This document shows, one piece after another, positions 44,773-52,829 of a stretch of 64,000 bases of DNA; position 1 is the stretch's first letter; every line of letters starts with the position of its first letter. The notes under the pieces were generated by a model, which did no database searches, had not been told where the DNA came from, and saw only the letters and a program-made list of their open reading frames with translations. The stretch covers positions 62,001-126,000 of the forward strand of contig JAIZWL010000002.1 of NCBI GenBank assembly GCA_021498125.1. The letters run 5' to 3'. A program made the position numbers and the translations under genes. This DNA comes from Candidatus Thorarchaeota archaeon (GTDB lineage: Archaea > Asgardarchaeota > Thorarchaeia > Thorarchaeales > Thorarchaeaceae).

Positions 44773-46275
44773 CTATCTATCGGCACGCCTAAGAGCTTCG
44801 GTCAGATCAGAACCATGTCCTGAGGGCTCGAATTTTCTTTGCCGGATTTTGACAAACGCGGGGACAGACACAACTTCACCAACAAATAGTGCCTCTCCAA
44901 CCTCTAATGTGGTTATCGCGTCTAACGCAGCTCTATCAATACCTTCGCTACTTCGTCCAATATGATCCAAGTCATACGGATTTGTCGTGCGCAAAATGGC
45001 CTGATTACTACACTGACTAAGAACTGTTGTAGACAAACGAACTGGGCGCTGAGAGATAAGACAGAGGAGAGCATGAAACTTACGTCCCTCACGCGCTATT
45101 GTCTCAATTCGTGGTTTCGGTAGAGCGAGCTCTTGGCGACTCTCAGGACAGAACTGATGCGCTTCTTCCAATACAAGAAGGAATGGGGGGATAGACCCCC
45201 GACGCCGGAGATACAAGAGCTCATTTGCCAAGTAGGACACTACAATCTGTTTCTTCTTCAATGAGATGAAATCACTCAGATCAATTAGAGACAACTTGCC
45301 AGGCCGGACTATATCATGAACGTTCGGTGCTGCCTCTTTCCCAAAGAGACCAGTATCCTCGAGACTGACTAGCCAGCTCACCAATGCATCACGTGTGTTC
45401 TTGTTGATATTTTCGTCATCACGAACAAGATCCATCAGATCGCCAAGGGAGTAACCCTGCTTACGTGCAGCACGGGCCTGCGAGATAATACGTCGAAGGT
45501 CACGCAACTGTACCGAACTCATATCAGAGAGAAACGCGCCAATAGCCTCTGCTGTAAGAGATTGAACAGGGATCTGGAAATGAGCTCCACGAATACGTTC
45601 CACATCCACATCGTGAGGCAGTCCAAGATCCTTGCCAGTAATGTCTTCTAGATAACTGTACTCTCCATGAACATCAATTACAATGACCGCGATTCGGCCC
45701 TGCTCTTTTGTTCGAGAGAGGAGCTCTTCCAACATGACTGATACAAAGTAAGACTTGCCTGCCCCACTCATAGCTAGGATCGCTAGATGTTTGGAAAGGA
45801 GCCTGCTAATATTAGGACGGAATTCAAGCTCATGATGCCCAAGAGTACCAAGACGCAGACCATCTTTCATATCCATCTTCAGAAAATTGGCCAGAGTGTC
45901 TGAATCTACACGTCGCACAACCGCTCCCGGCGACACTGCAAAATACGGACGACGTGTATGACCATCGACCCAGAAGCCAACAACCCGTGCATGAGCAATA
46001 GTATATTGCCAGCGATCCGTTGGGAAAATTGTACGAAGAGGTTCCCCACGTGATTGGTACTCGCGAACTGCTTCGGCATGTTGATAATAGCGATTGACAC
46101 GAATCATATCTTGGACACGAGCAATGACCAAGCCGCCAGATGTGGCAACACCAACGAATTGCCCTCGTCGTGCAATTACTTCAGTCGAATCCCCCTCTAC
46201 AACAAAATCAAACTGCATTACGCTTGGTGTCTTATCATCACAGACAACAGTTCCCAATCGGTCGTACTCAGTCAT
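44773..46275 (-). CDS. herA: DNA translocase HerA
   Basis: Hexameric ATPase that drives DNA end resection with NurA. 500 residues: the N-terminal HAS barrel, Walker A MSGAGKS at 169-175, Walker B VIVIDVHGEY (D201, E205), and the C-terminal RecA-like part with QRPVRLSTTVLSQCSN near 410. A strong GGAGGAGGT lies upstream of the ATG. nurA is 2 kb away on the same strand instead of adjacent, and mre11/rad50 are not in this window. Confidence 0.95.
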   Translation of the reverse strand: MTEYDRLGTVVCDDKTPSVMQFDFVVEGDSTEVIARRGQFVGVATSGGLVIARVQDMIRVNRYYQHAEAVREYQSRGEPLRTIFPTDRWQYTIAHARVVGFWVDGHTRRPYFAVSPGAVVRRVDSDTLANFLKMDMKDGLRLGTLGHHELEFRPNISRLLSKHLAILAMSGAGKSYFVSVMLEELLSRTKEQGRIAVIVIDVHGEYSYLEDITGKDLGLPHDVDVERIRGAHFQIPVQSLTAEAIGAFLSDMSSVQLRDLRRIISQARAARKQGYSLGDLMDLVRDDENINKNTRDALVSWLVSLEDTGLFGKEAAPNVHDIVRPGKLSLIDLSDFISLKKKQIVVSYLANELLYLRRRGSIPPFLLVLEEAHQFCPESRQELALPKPRIETIAREGRKFHALLCLISQRPVRLSTTVLSQCSNQAILRTTNPYDLDHIGRSSEGIDRAALDAITTLEVGEALFVGEVVSVPAFVKIRQRKFEPSGHGSDLTEALRRADR

Positions 46276-46470
46276 TTGACTACAATACCTCCTCCGTAAT
46301 TTGTCGAGTTTTACTTTTCAAGATGTGTATAGACAGACCAGAATCCGGGGGCATCACCAGAACACTGTCGGAAATGAACACAAGTGAATAAGACCATTTC
46401 CCATTAGATGATCTTCATCTCTCTATTAGTAAATGTCAGTATTTACACGCCTATAGAATCAAGTAATGAA

Positions 46471-46545
46471 TCAATGGACAAGACCAGAGATAATGACTGC
46501 GAATGCACCTACAATAATGAGATACTGTAAGGCCACAAGAAACAT
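46471..46545 (-). CDS. Possible 24-residue membrane micropeptide
   Basis: ATG to TGA over 24 codons encoding a single hydrophobic helix, MFLVALQYLIIVGAFAVII... ending in GLVH. CGGTGGTGG lies about 13 bases before the ATG. No family is recognised. The rest of the 46276-46626 gap shows only the herA ribosome binding site; a chance hydrophobic frame cannot be excluded. Confidence 0.25.
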   Translation of the reverse strand: MFLVALQYLIIVGAFAVIISGLVH

Positions 46546-46626
46546 ACATAATACCACCACCGAGAGAATCTTGTGTGGTCTACGTGTTTCTACGCTGGCA
46601 ATAATCTTCCAAGTGGAGGAATCCGA

Positions 46627-48096
46627 GTGAATATAGTGATCTTGTACCCAAAGATGGGAATTGCAGGAGATATGACTGCAGCCTCACTCTTTGATCTACT
46701 CCGCAAGAGAGAAGAGGGCGCCGAAGCGTTGATTGACGATCTCCTCGCCCCGTTCAAAAGCCACGGGAATGTGAAAATTGAATCACAAGAGAAAGGGTGC
46801 AGGCTAATAACGAGTTTTCAAGAACCGACCATTACCTACTCTGAAGCGCGAGCCCTTCAAGATAAGTTCATTCAATCTATGAAACTAAGCCCCTCCTATG
46901 CAGAGATCAGCAGGAATACACTAGAGATCTTAATTGAGGCCGAATCGTTTGTGCATAGACAGGAATTCATGGATGCCCCTACAAAGTGGGATCCAGACAA
47001 ATTCACACTCCCGACTATGAATACATCTACTGCGTCTCAACCAACTATAGAACATGTACAAGACAAGCCAACTAGAATAACACCTAAAGAAACAGAAGAG
47101 AACAGCAGGGAGATCAGATTAACCTCAATAGGGGTCGCACATACCCCTTATGTAAATCGAGATGCCCCGAACCAACCAATCGTACGGCTTCAGTCAGAGG
47201 ATGAGAAAGAAGATATCCATTCCACACAATTCACTATTGAACTTCAGCCACAGTTCACATCAGCCTTGGAAGATTTGGCCCAATTCAAATACATATACGT
47301 GGTATCGTATTTGGATCAGACAGGGGCCGAGACTACTTCGCAAGTAATTCCACCGTGGGATCAGACCAAGACTGAAAGGGGGCTGTTTGCCACCCGGAGC
47401 CCAAATCGACCCAATCCGATTGGGATTTCCGTGGTTCGTTTGCTACAGGTCAAGCAGAACGTCCTCTATGTAGATAGTCTGGATCTATTCGATGGCACAC
47501 CAATACTTGACATCAAACCATACATTTACTCTATTGATTCAAGAGCTGCAAATAACGGGTGGATCACAGACTCGGACCATCTATTATTACATCGTCTTGG
47601 AATCGTTCATTCACACTCACAGTCTGGGACTGCAACAACAGAAGGACATCTTCACGAGGCCTCAGATATCATAATCGACTCGGTCATACCCTTGAAGATT
47701 CTTGAACTTCTGAAGATTCCTGTTAAAGACACATTCTTAGCAGCACCGCTCTCACTTGGAGGCGGCAAGATAACATTCTCTCATGGAACGTTGAGAGTTC
47801 CAGTTCCTGCGGTGAAATATATCATTGAACGCTATCAAATCCCTTCAAAACAGGGGCCTGTGGAACTTGAACTGGCCACCCCAACGGGAGTAGCATTACT
47901 AGCCGCATTGGATATAGCAAAACGACAGCTTCCGGATTCGGTCATGGAACAGATTTTACAGGTCACAGACGCATCTGTCGTGCTAAGAGGAAAAGGATTT
48001 GGAACAAAAACGATTCCTGATCACGAGAATGCCCTATTCAGCTATCTTGTTCATAACGCCGAGGGATACTTAGTTGAAGAACATATAGCGTCATAG
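46627..48096 (+). CDS. larC: LarC nickel-insertion protein with an internal TrmO domain
   Basis: 489 residues from a GTG at 46627. Residues 1-110 are the LarC N-terminus (IVILYPKMGIAGDMTAASLF). Residues about 163-306 are a complete TrmO/TsaA domain, with TSIGVAHTPY and ATRSPNRPNPIGIS. LarC then resumes with the metal motif H341-L-H343-E, PLSLGGGKITFSHG and TPTGVALLAAL near 418-428, and stops at the end of the LarC1 region. The CTP-using LarC2 domain is missing. LarC inserts nickel into the lactate racemase pincer cofactor; TrmO methylates t6A37 of tRNA. Nothing explains why they are joined. It sits between herA and nurA on the opposite strand. Confidence 0.85.
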   Translation: MNIVILYPKMGIAGDMTAASLFDLLRKREEGAEALIDDLLAPFKSHGNVKIESQEKGCRLITSFQEPTITYSEARALQDKFIQSMKLSPSYAEISRNTLEILIEAESFVHRQEFMDAPTKWDPDKFTLPTMNTSTASQPTIEHVQDKPTRITPKETEENSREIRLTSIGVAHTPYVNRDAPNQPIVRLQSEDEKEDIHSTQFTIELQPQFTSALEDLAQFKYIYVVSYLDQTGAETTSQVIPPWDQTKTERGLFATRSPNRPNPIGISVVRLLQVKQNVLYVDSLDLFDGTPILDIKPYIYSIDSRAANNGWITDSDHLLLHRLGIVHSHSQSGTATTEGHLHEASDIIIDSVIPLKILELLKIPVKDTFLAAPLSLGGGKITFSHGTLRVPVPAVKYIIERYQIPSKQGPVELELATPTGVALLAALDIAKRQLPDSVMEQILQVTDASVVLRGKGFGTKTIPDHENALFSYLVHNAEGYLVEEHIAS

Positions 48097-48205
48097 ATGT
48101 TTCCAGATACCAATACTACTGTTTGCGTCCCCTGCTATGATTCATTGTGACTTCTAAGATCCCACCAACGACCGATGAAGAAGATTAGACTTGTTCGCCA
48201 TCCAT

Positions 48206-49390
48206 CTACAGACCGCCAAATGGGTTTCGAGATCGTCGTTTTTCAAGAGAGGTGTAAGTCAGTCCCGAGATCGCCATTAGTCGATCAACCACAAATTGGG
48301 TCTCATTATTGCTGATACGTGCCCGCGCATCAGCCTCCAGAATAGGCGTCGGGATTCCATACTCAGGGTGGTGCGAAGAGAGCGGGAGTATTGTTGCAAG
48401 TGCACGATCAACAATCTCAATGCTACGTGGATCGTCTTTTGCAAGAACCTCCACTCGTAGTGGCAAGTCCTCTCGTGCAGTCTTGATGTATGTCACCCAG
48501 ATAGAAGAGGCCCATCCCGCAATATCATCAATTGAGTTTGATGCCTGAGTCAGTTCAGAAGAGTACCTAAAAGCAAAGGTCCGTTCGCCCTCTTCAAGAA
48601 ATGTGTCTAGGAGGTCACAGTCACGAGACATCTTTAACAACCAGCGATAGTCAATCCCTTGCATCATCTCAAAGGTCGATGGATCACGCAAAAGATGTGG
48701 GAGAATATCCCCCAGTGTGTTAACGACACGAGTGGATCGGCTATCTTTAATTATTCCAGCCAGAACTGTCCTCTGACGTGTAGCTTGCTGATAGAGCTGC
48801 GTGTAGAGTGCAATGACCTCTTTGAACTTCTCATGTGCAAGTGATCCAACAGCAGGTCTATCACGAGGATGGTAAAACAGACTGCCATCTACTAGGATAA
48901 GATCCACATGAAATTCTGTGAGAACGGAAATGGTGATTTTCAGCTCTGTAGCTACTCGTTCAAGTGACGCCAGCTGGTCAAGTTCCTGTGTGGAGAGCAC
49001 CAGCGAGATAAATTTGGGGTCCGGAGGAGGGAAAGGGTCTGGATAGAAATCAACTCGCGGGCCTTCTTTTGGCCCAAAATGAAATATAACAGCCACGCCA
49101 CGGGTCAAAAGGAGATCCATGGATCGAAATCGTCGGCGCACAAGTCCGCCATCAATTCCAGCAATTCGAAGACCTGAGAGAGCAACAGGTTCGATCTTTT
49201 TGACAAACTCAGGGCCCGCTGTATCGGCGGCCACAGCAGGGAATCGCCCAAGGTCAATCTTAGATTTAATTTGTTGCATGACCTGACCAAATTTAGATCG
49301 GGTCTGCTCAATTCGCTCGATCTCGTTTACCAGACGTAACAACATTCGATCAAGATCACGATTCACGGGATTTCCCCTTCTTGTATTCAA
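48206..49390 (-). CDS. nurA: NurA nuclease
   Basis: 5'-3' nuclease partner of HerA. 394 residues with the NurA marks RIAGIDGG (D80 as first metal ligand), VDLILVDGSLFY near 162-173, and the C-terminal GIPTPILEADARARIS. It overlaps the upstream pyrG gene by 35 bases if the first ATG is used; an ATG at residue 16 would remove the overlap. Separation from herA by the larC gene is unusual. Confidence 0.9.
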   Translation of the reverse strand: MNTRRGNPVNRDLDRMLLRLVNEIERIEQTRSKFGQVMQQIKSKIDLGRFPAVAADTAGPEFVKKIEPVALSGLRIAGIDGGLVRRRFRSMDLLLTRGVAVIFHFGPKEGPRVDFYPDPFPPPDPKFISLVLSTQELDQLASLERVATELKITISVLTEFHVDLILVDGSLFYHPRDRPAVGSLAHEKFKEVIALYTQLYQQATRQRTVLAGIIKDSRSTRVVNTLGDILPHLLRDPSTFEMMQGIDYRWLLKMSRDCDLLDTFLEEGERTFAFRYSSELTQASNSIDDIAGWASSIWVTYIKTAREDLPLRVEVLAKDDPRSIEIVDRALATILPLSSHHPEYGIPTPILEADARARISNNETQFVVDRLMAISGLTYTSLEKRRSRNPFGGL

Positions 49391-51053
49391 GAGCGGCCCT
49401 TATTAGTCCCAAGTATAATGGATGGGGACTCGCAGGGCGCGATTTGAATTCGGGGTGGAACTGTACACCTATCCAGAATGGGTGATTTGTCAGTTCTATA
49501 GCATTAATAATATGACCAGTGGGATCAACAGCAGATATGATCATTCCTTTACTCTGCATTTTCTTAATATAGCGCTCAATGAGATGATATCTATGACGAA
49601 ATCGTTCACGTACTTCAGTTGCCCCATAAAGGCCGTGTAATTTCGTGCCCTTGATGATTTTGACCTCATGTCCACCCAAGCGCATAGTACCACCCTTGTC
49701 CTTGGTCCGACGTTGTTCCGGCATTAGATCAACAACAGGATAGAGACTGTCAGGATCCACTTCAGTAGTATGAGCACCATCCCAGCCCATTTCTTTTCGG
49801 GCAAAGGCGACAGCACCAAGTTGAGCACCATAACAAATTCCTAGAAACGGGATGCTATTCTCACACGCTACTGCTGCCGCACTGATCATTCCCTCGACAC
49901 CACGAGCACCAAATCCCGGCGTGAGAAGCACCCCATCCACTCCAAGTAGATCCTCCGTCAAACAGGCCTCATCATCCCGGCTCTCTGTTTCAATCCATCG
50001 GATCTCAACCTTTGCATCACAGGCTGCTGCTGCATGTGCAAGTGCTTCATTGATGCTCTTATAGGAGTCACTGAGTAGAGTGTATTTCCCAGGCATGGCA
50101 ATAGTCACAGTCCCCGAATGCGTCTGGAATCTCTCGACCATTTGGCGCCAATCATCAGCGTTAGAGGGACGTACTTCGAGTCCAAAATGGGCAATAAGCG
50201 TATCACCAAGACCTTGGTCTTCAAATGAGAGAGGTAGCTGATAGATAACGGGAATATCCGGATTTGAGATGACCCGTGTTTCAGGTACATTACAAAATAG
50301 AGCGATCTTTGCTCTTGCCGACTCGGAGAGAGGGGATTCGGCACGACACACAATAACATCAGGTTGAAGTCCAAGCCCTTGAAGCGTTCTCACACTGTGC
50401 TGAGTGGGTTTTGTCTTGAACTCCCCTACGGATTTCATATAGGGCACAAGAGTCACATGGACAAAGGCGACATGATCGCGGCCGACCTCCCTAGCAAGTT
50501 GACGCACAGCCTCCAGAAAAGGCATGGCCTCAATATCACCCACAGTCCCACCAATCTCCACAAGGAGAACATCAGGAACTGGCTCTTTACGAACGTTTTC
50601 CCAGAGCCGTTTCTTGATCTGATCAGTCACATGAGGAATTATCTGAACAGTACGCCCAAGAAAACTTCCGCGCCGTTCACCTAGAATAACAGAGGTATAG
50701 ATCTGTCCGGATGTGATGTTTTGAGAGGGGTGAACAGTCATGCCTGTAAACCGTTCATACGTCCCAAAATCAAGGTCAATCTCAGAGATCTTGAATTCAA
50801 AATCCTCAATCGGGCGGAAGGTCCATGTCTCTTCTGTGACAAAGACTTCACCATGCTCGATAGGATTGAGGGTTCCGGGGTCAATATTGAGGTATGGATC
50901 TATTTTCACAATCCGTATAGAATATCCACGAAATTGAAAGAGCTTGGCAATTGATGCTGTTGTGGCACCTTTACCGATACCTGACAACACACCACCTGTT
51001 ACAAAGACGAATCTCGTCCCGTTATCTTTGGACTTCACCAGTACCTGCCTCAA
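49356..51053 (-). CDS. pyrG: CTP synthase
   Basis: Converts UTP to CTP with glutamine. 565 residues. The synthetase domain opens with FVFVTGGVLSGIGKG and contains IDPYLNIDPGT; the glutaminase domain has the nucleophile Cys in GICYGAQLG and the HPE of FHPEFKSRP. The usual GICLGMQ reads GICYGAQ, a minor change. The gene heads a unit with nurA. Confidence 0.97.
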   Translation of the reverse strand: MRQVLVKSKDNGTRFVFVTGGVLSGIGKGATTASIAKLFQFRGYSIRIVKIDPYLNIDPGTLNPIEHGEVFVTEETWTFRPIEDFEFKISEIDLDFGTYERFTGMTVHPSQNITSGQIYTSVILGERRGSFLGRTVQIIPHVTDQIKKRLWENVRKEPVPDVLLVEIGGTVGDIEAMPFLEAVRQLAREVGRDHVAFVHVTLVPYMKSVGEFKTKPTQHSVRTLQGLGLQPDVIVCRAESPLSESARAKIALFCNVPETRVISNPDIPVIYQLPLSFEDQGLGDTLIAHFGLEVRPSNADDWRQMVERFQTHSGTVTIAMPGKYTLLSDSYKSINEALAHAAAACDAKVEIRWIETESRDDEACLTEDLLGVDGVLLTPGFGARGVEGMISAAAVACENSIPFLGICYGAQLGAVAFARKEMGWDGAHTTEVDPDSLYPVVDLMPEQRRTKDKGGTMRLGGHEVKIIKGTKLHGLYGATEVRERFRHRYHLIERYIKKMQSKGMIISAVDPTGHIINAIELTNHPFWIGVQFHPEFKSRPASPHPLYLGLIRAALEYKKGKSRES

Positions 51054-51190
51054 CCTAGAAATGAATATGAAAAGGTTCGGTTCAATATAATAGGGCGGCT
51101 ACATATCTCCGTTTAAGTCATTCGTTCAAGACGAATCTACATTTTAGAGAGCAGAAGTGAAAACAGAAAAATAGCTGTCCGCAGCACAAA

Positions 51191-51223
51191 TAAATAAAAA
51201 TAAAGAGAGGAAAGATTCCTCTC
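51191..51223 (-). terminator. Terminator of the caspase-like gene
   Basis: GAGAGGAA, loop TCT, TTCCTCTC on the minus strand, followed by TTTATTTTTATTTATTTG. A strong stem with an A/T-rich tail about 19 bases past the stop. Confidence 0.65.
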
Positions 51224-51241
51224 AAATTAACTAGGACCAGT

Positions 51242-52396
51242 TTAAGTCCACGAGCTTATTGCTTGAAATATAGACTTGCAGGGAGTTCCATCGGAATCCT
51301 TGTAATCGGTGATTCCGATTATTGCTACGTTTACAAGTGCAACTCCAACACTCGCAGAAATTTTCACGGCTAGTGAAGAACCTCCGGTAGCAAAGGCAAG
51401 TGCAATTTCAGCAAGTACAAGTGCAGTGAAAATCGCCCATTCTTTCGCATTCATTTTGTGTGTCGCAATATACCATGCATCTTTCACTGAACTAACTAAT
51501 GTTTTTGCCAAACTCATGAAACCACCAAAAACAGCGGTTATTATTTTGCCAGCAGCAGAGGCACCTTTCTTTACCAATTCTTTTATCACGGTGGTAAACA
51601 TTTTGCCGAGCGTTTTTCCAGATGCTTCAACAACTTTTGATTCCGATGCACCGCGCGCAAAGAATTTTCCAGCATAATGAAATGCAACAGTACCAATGAC
51701 TGCGAAAATGACGCTCACTATGAGAGTCCTATAGAAATTCTCCTTTTCAGCTGCACTGAAATAAGAGGTCGAACCGCCACTGCCGCCACTGCCGCCACCA
51801 CCGCTGCCGGGATCAAGATAGGTGGCAAGTGGAAGATAGGGAGATTCACCGTCTATTTTCGAACTGAGAAGAGCAAGAGCCTTTTCAAAAGTCTTATCAA
51901 AATTGGCACCAGTTCTCTGGTCAGCATTAATATAAATGGATACTATCAGAGCCCCGATCTCAGCATCAATTGCAGATGCAAAACCTTTGACATTACGCCT
52001 ATGATCACTGAGCATGCTTGCCGAGTTACAAGAGAGAATATAGTAATTCTTGGCTGCATTTGTCTTGGTTTCGTGATCAATCATCTTTGCAGGGATGAGC
52101 GAGTGATGATATTGTATCCCCTGTTCAGACCCGTGACCAACGAACACCATAGACTTGTAGGCTCTATGTTTCAACAGTGTATAGTCTAGACTGCCATAAG
52201 ATACAACAATCGGATTATCAAGCTCAGTAACTAGTGTCTTAGTTGCCGCTTGTTCCTCCAATGAATTGCCAAATGTCACAATGACGGTATTACTAATTGG
52301 TAACGTCAAAGGTTGTGCATACATTGGCAAAACCATAACTATACATACAACTGCAATCAATAGCTGTGTCCCTTTTTTAACCAAAATTCTCCTCAC
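51242..52396 (-). CDS. Secreted caspase/CHAT-like protein with Gly-rich linker and membrane domain
   Basis: 384 residues. A signal peptide is at 1-28 (MRRILVKKGTQLLIAVVCIV). Residues 35-185 look like a clan CD cysteine peptidase: the His motif MVFVGHGSEQG (H88) and the Cys motif NYYILSCNSA (C123), each after a hydrophobic strand, as in caspases, CHAT and gingipains. A glycine/serine linker follows at 197-209 (GSGGGGSGGSGGS). The rest has hydrophobic segments at about 224-242, 321-340 and 345-362 with an alanine/glycine-rich region at 270-300. The layout suggests a surface protease tied to a membrane module. The target is unknown. Confidence 0.75.
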   Translation of the reverse strand: MRRILVKKGTQLLIAVVCIVMVLPMYAQPLTLPISNTVIVTFGNSLEEQAATKTLVTELDNPIVVSYGSLDYTLLKHRAYKSMVFVGHGSEQGIQYHHSLIPAKMIDHETKTNAAKNYYILSCNSASMLSDHRRNVKGFASAIDAEIGALIVSIYINADQRTGANFDKTFEKALALLSSKIDGESPYLPLATYLDPGSGGGGSGGSGGSTSYFSAAEKENFYRTLIVSVIFAVIGTVAFHYAGKFFARGASESKVVEASGKTLGKMFTTVIKELVKKGASAAGKIITAVFGGFMSLAKTLVSSVKDAWYIATHKMNAKEWAIFTALVLAEIALAFATGGSSLAVKISASVGVALVNVAIIGITDYKDSDGTPCKSIFQAISSWT

Positions 52397-52423
52397 CTAA
52401 CGTTATAAGTCGGATAAAAGGTG

Positions 52424-52436
52424 AGTTCAATATATA
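52424..52436 (-). promoter_or_regulatory. TATA box of the caspase-like gene
   Basis: GAATATATATTGAAC on the minus strand is a strong TATA box, about 33 bases before the ATG. MITE A begins only about 15 bases upstream of it. Confidence 0.6.
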
Positions 52437-52451
52437 TTCTTCGACAAAAAT

Positions 52452-52583
52452 GGAGCTGTGTGAAAAGTCCATATCCATGAACGAATCTGATCAAACTGGG
52501 CCTAAGTAGTATTGAATCCGAATTTGCCCCGTGATCCAATTTAACCTGACACATACACACTCATCGACTTTTCACACAGAGCC
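52452..52583. mobile_element. MITE copy A, 132 bp
   Basis: A non-coding element with 18-bp terminal inverted repeats: left end GGAGCTGTGTGAAAAGTC, right end the inverse of GGCTCTGTGTGAAAAGTC (two mismatches). It is bounded by a perfect 9-bp direct repeat GACAAAAAT at 52443-52451 and 52584-52592, the target duplication. It lies directly upstream of the caspase-like gene promoter. The 246-bp gap on its right, before the acs gene, shows only the acs terminator and A/T-rich DNA. Confidence 0.9.
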
Positions 52584-52781
52584 GACAAAAATACGCGAGA
52601 GTTAATACTTCAGAAAATATCTATGCGCGCCCGACTTGCGGCTAAGAACACTGAAAGAAAACGTGAAAATGAAATGGAAACTATCCTGTTTATGAACATC
52701 GAGAGATACTATCACTAAATCATTAGTGTGAAGTATATAATAATAATTCGGACCCGAAAAATACCAGAGCGCTATAAACAA

Positions 52782-52819
52782 CAAAAAAAGAGAGAGAAGA
52801 GGAAAGATGACTTTCCTCT
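52782..52819 (-). terminator. Terminator of acs
   Basis: AGAGGAAAG, loop TCAT, CTTTCCTCT on the minus strand, followed by TCTCTCTTTTTTTG, starting about 10 bases after the stop. Confidence 0.7.
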
Positions 52820-52829
52820 ATGAGTGAGT

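Noticed and set aside
52452-52583. MITE copy A as a riboswitch or terminator of the neighbouring genes.
   Set aside because: The matching second copy, the shared length and the 9-bp target duplications identify it as a mobile element.
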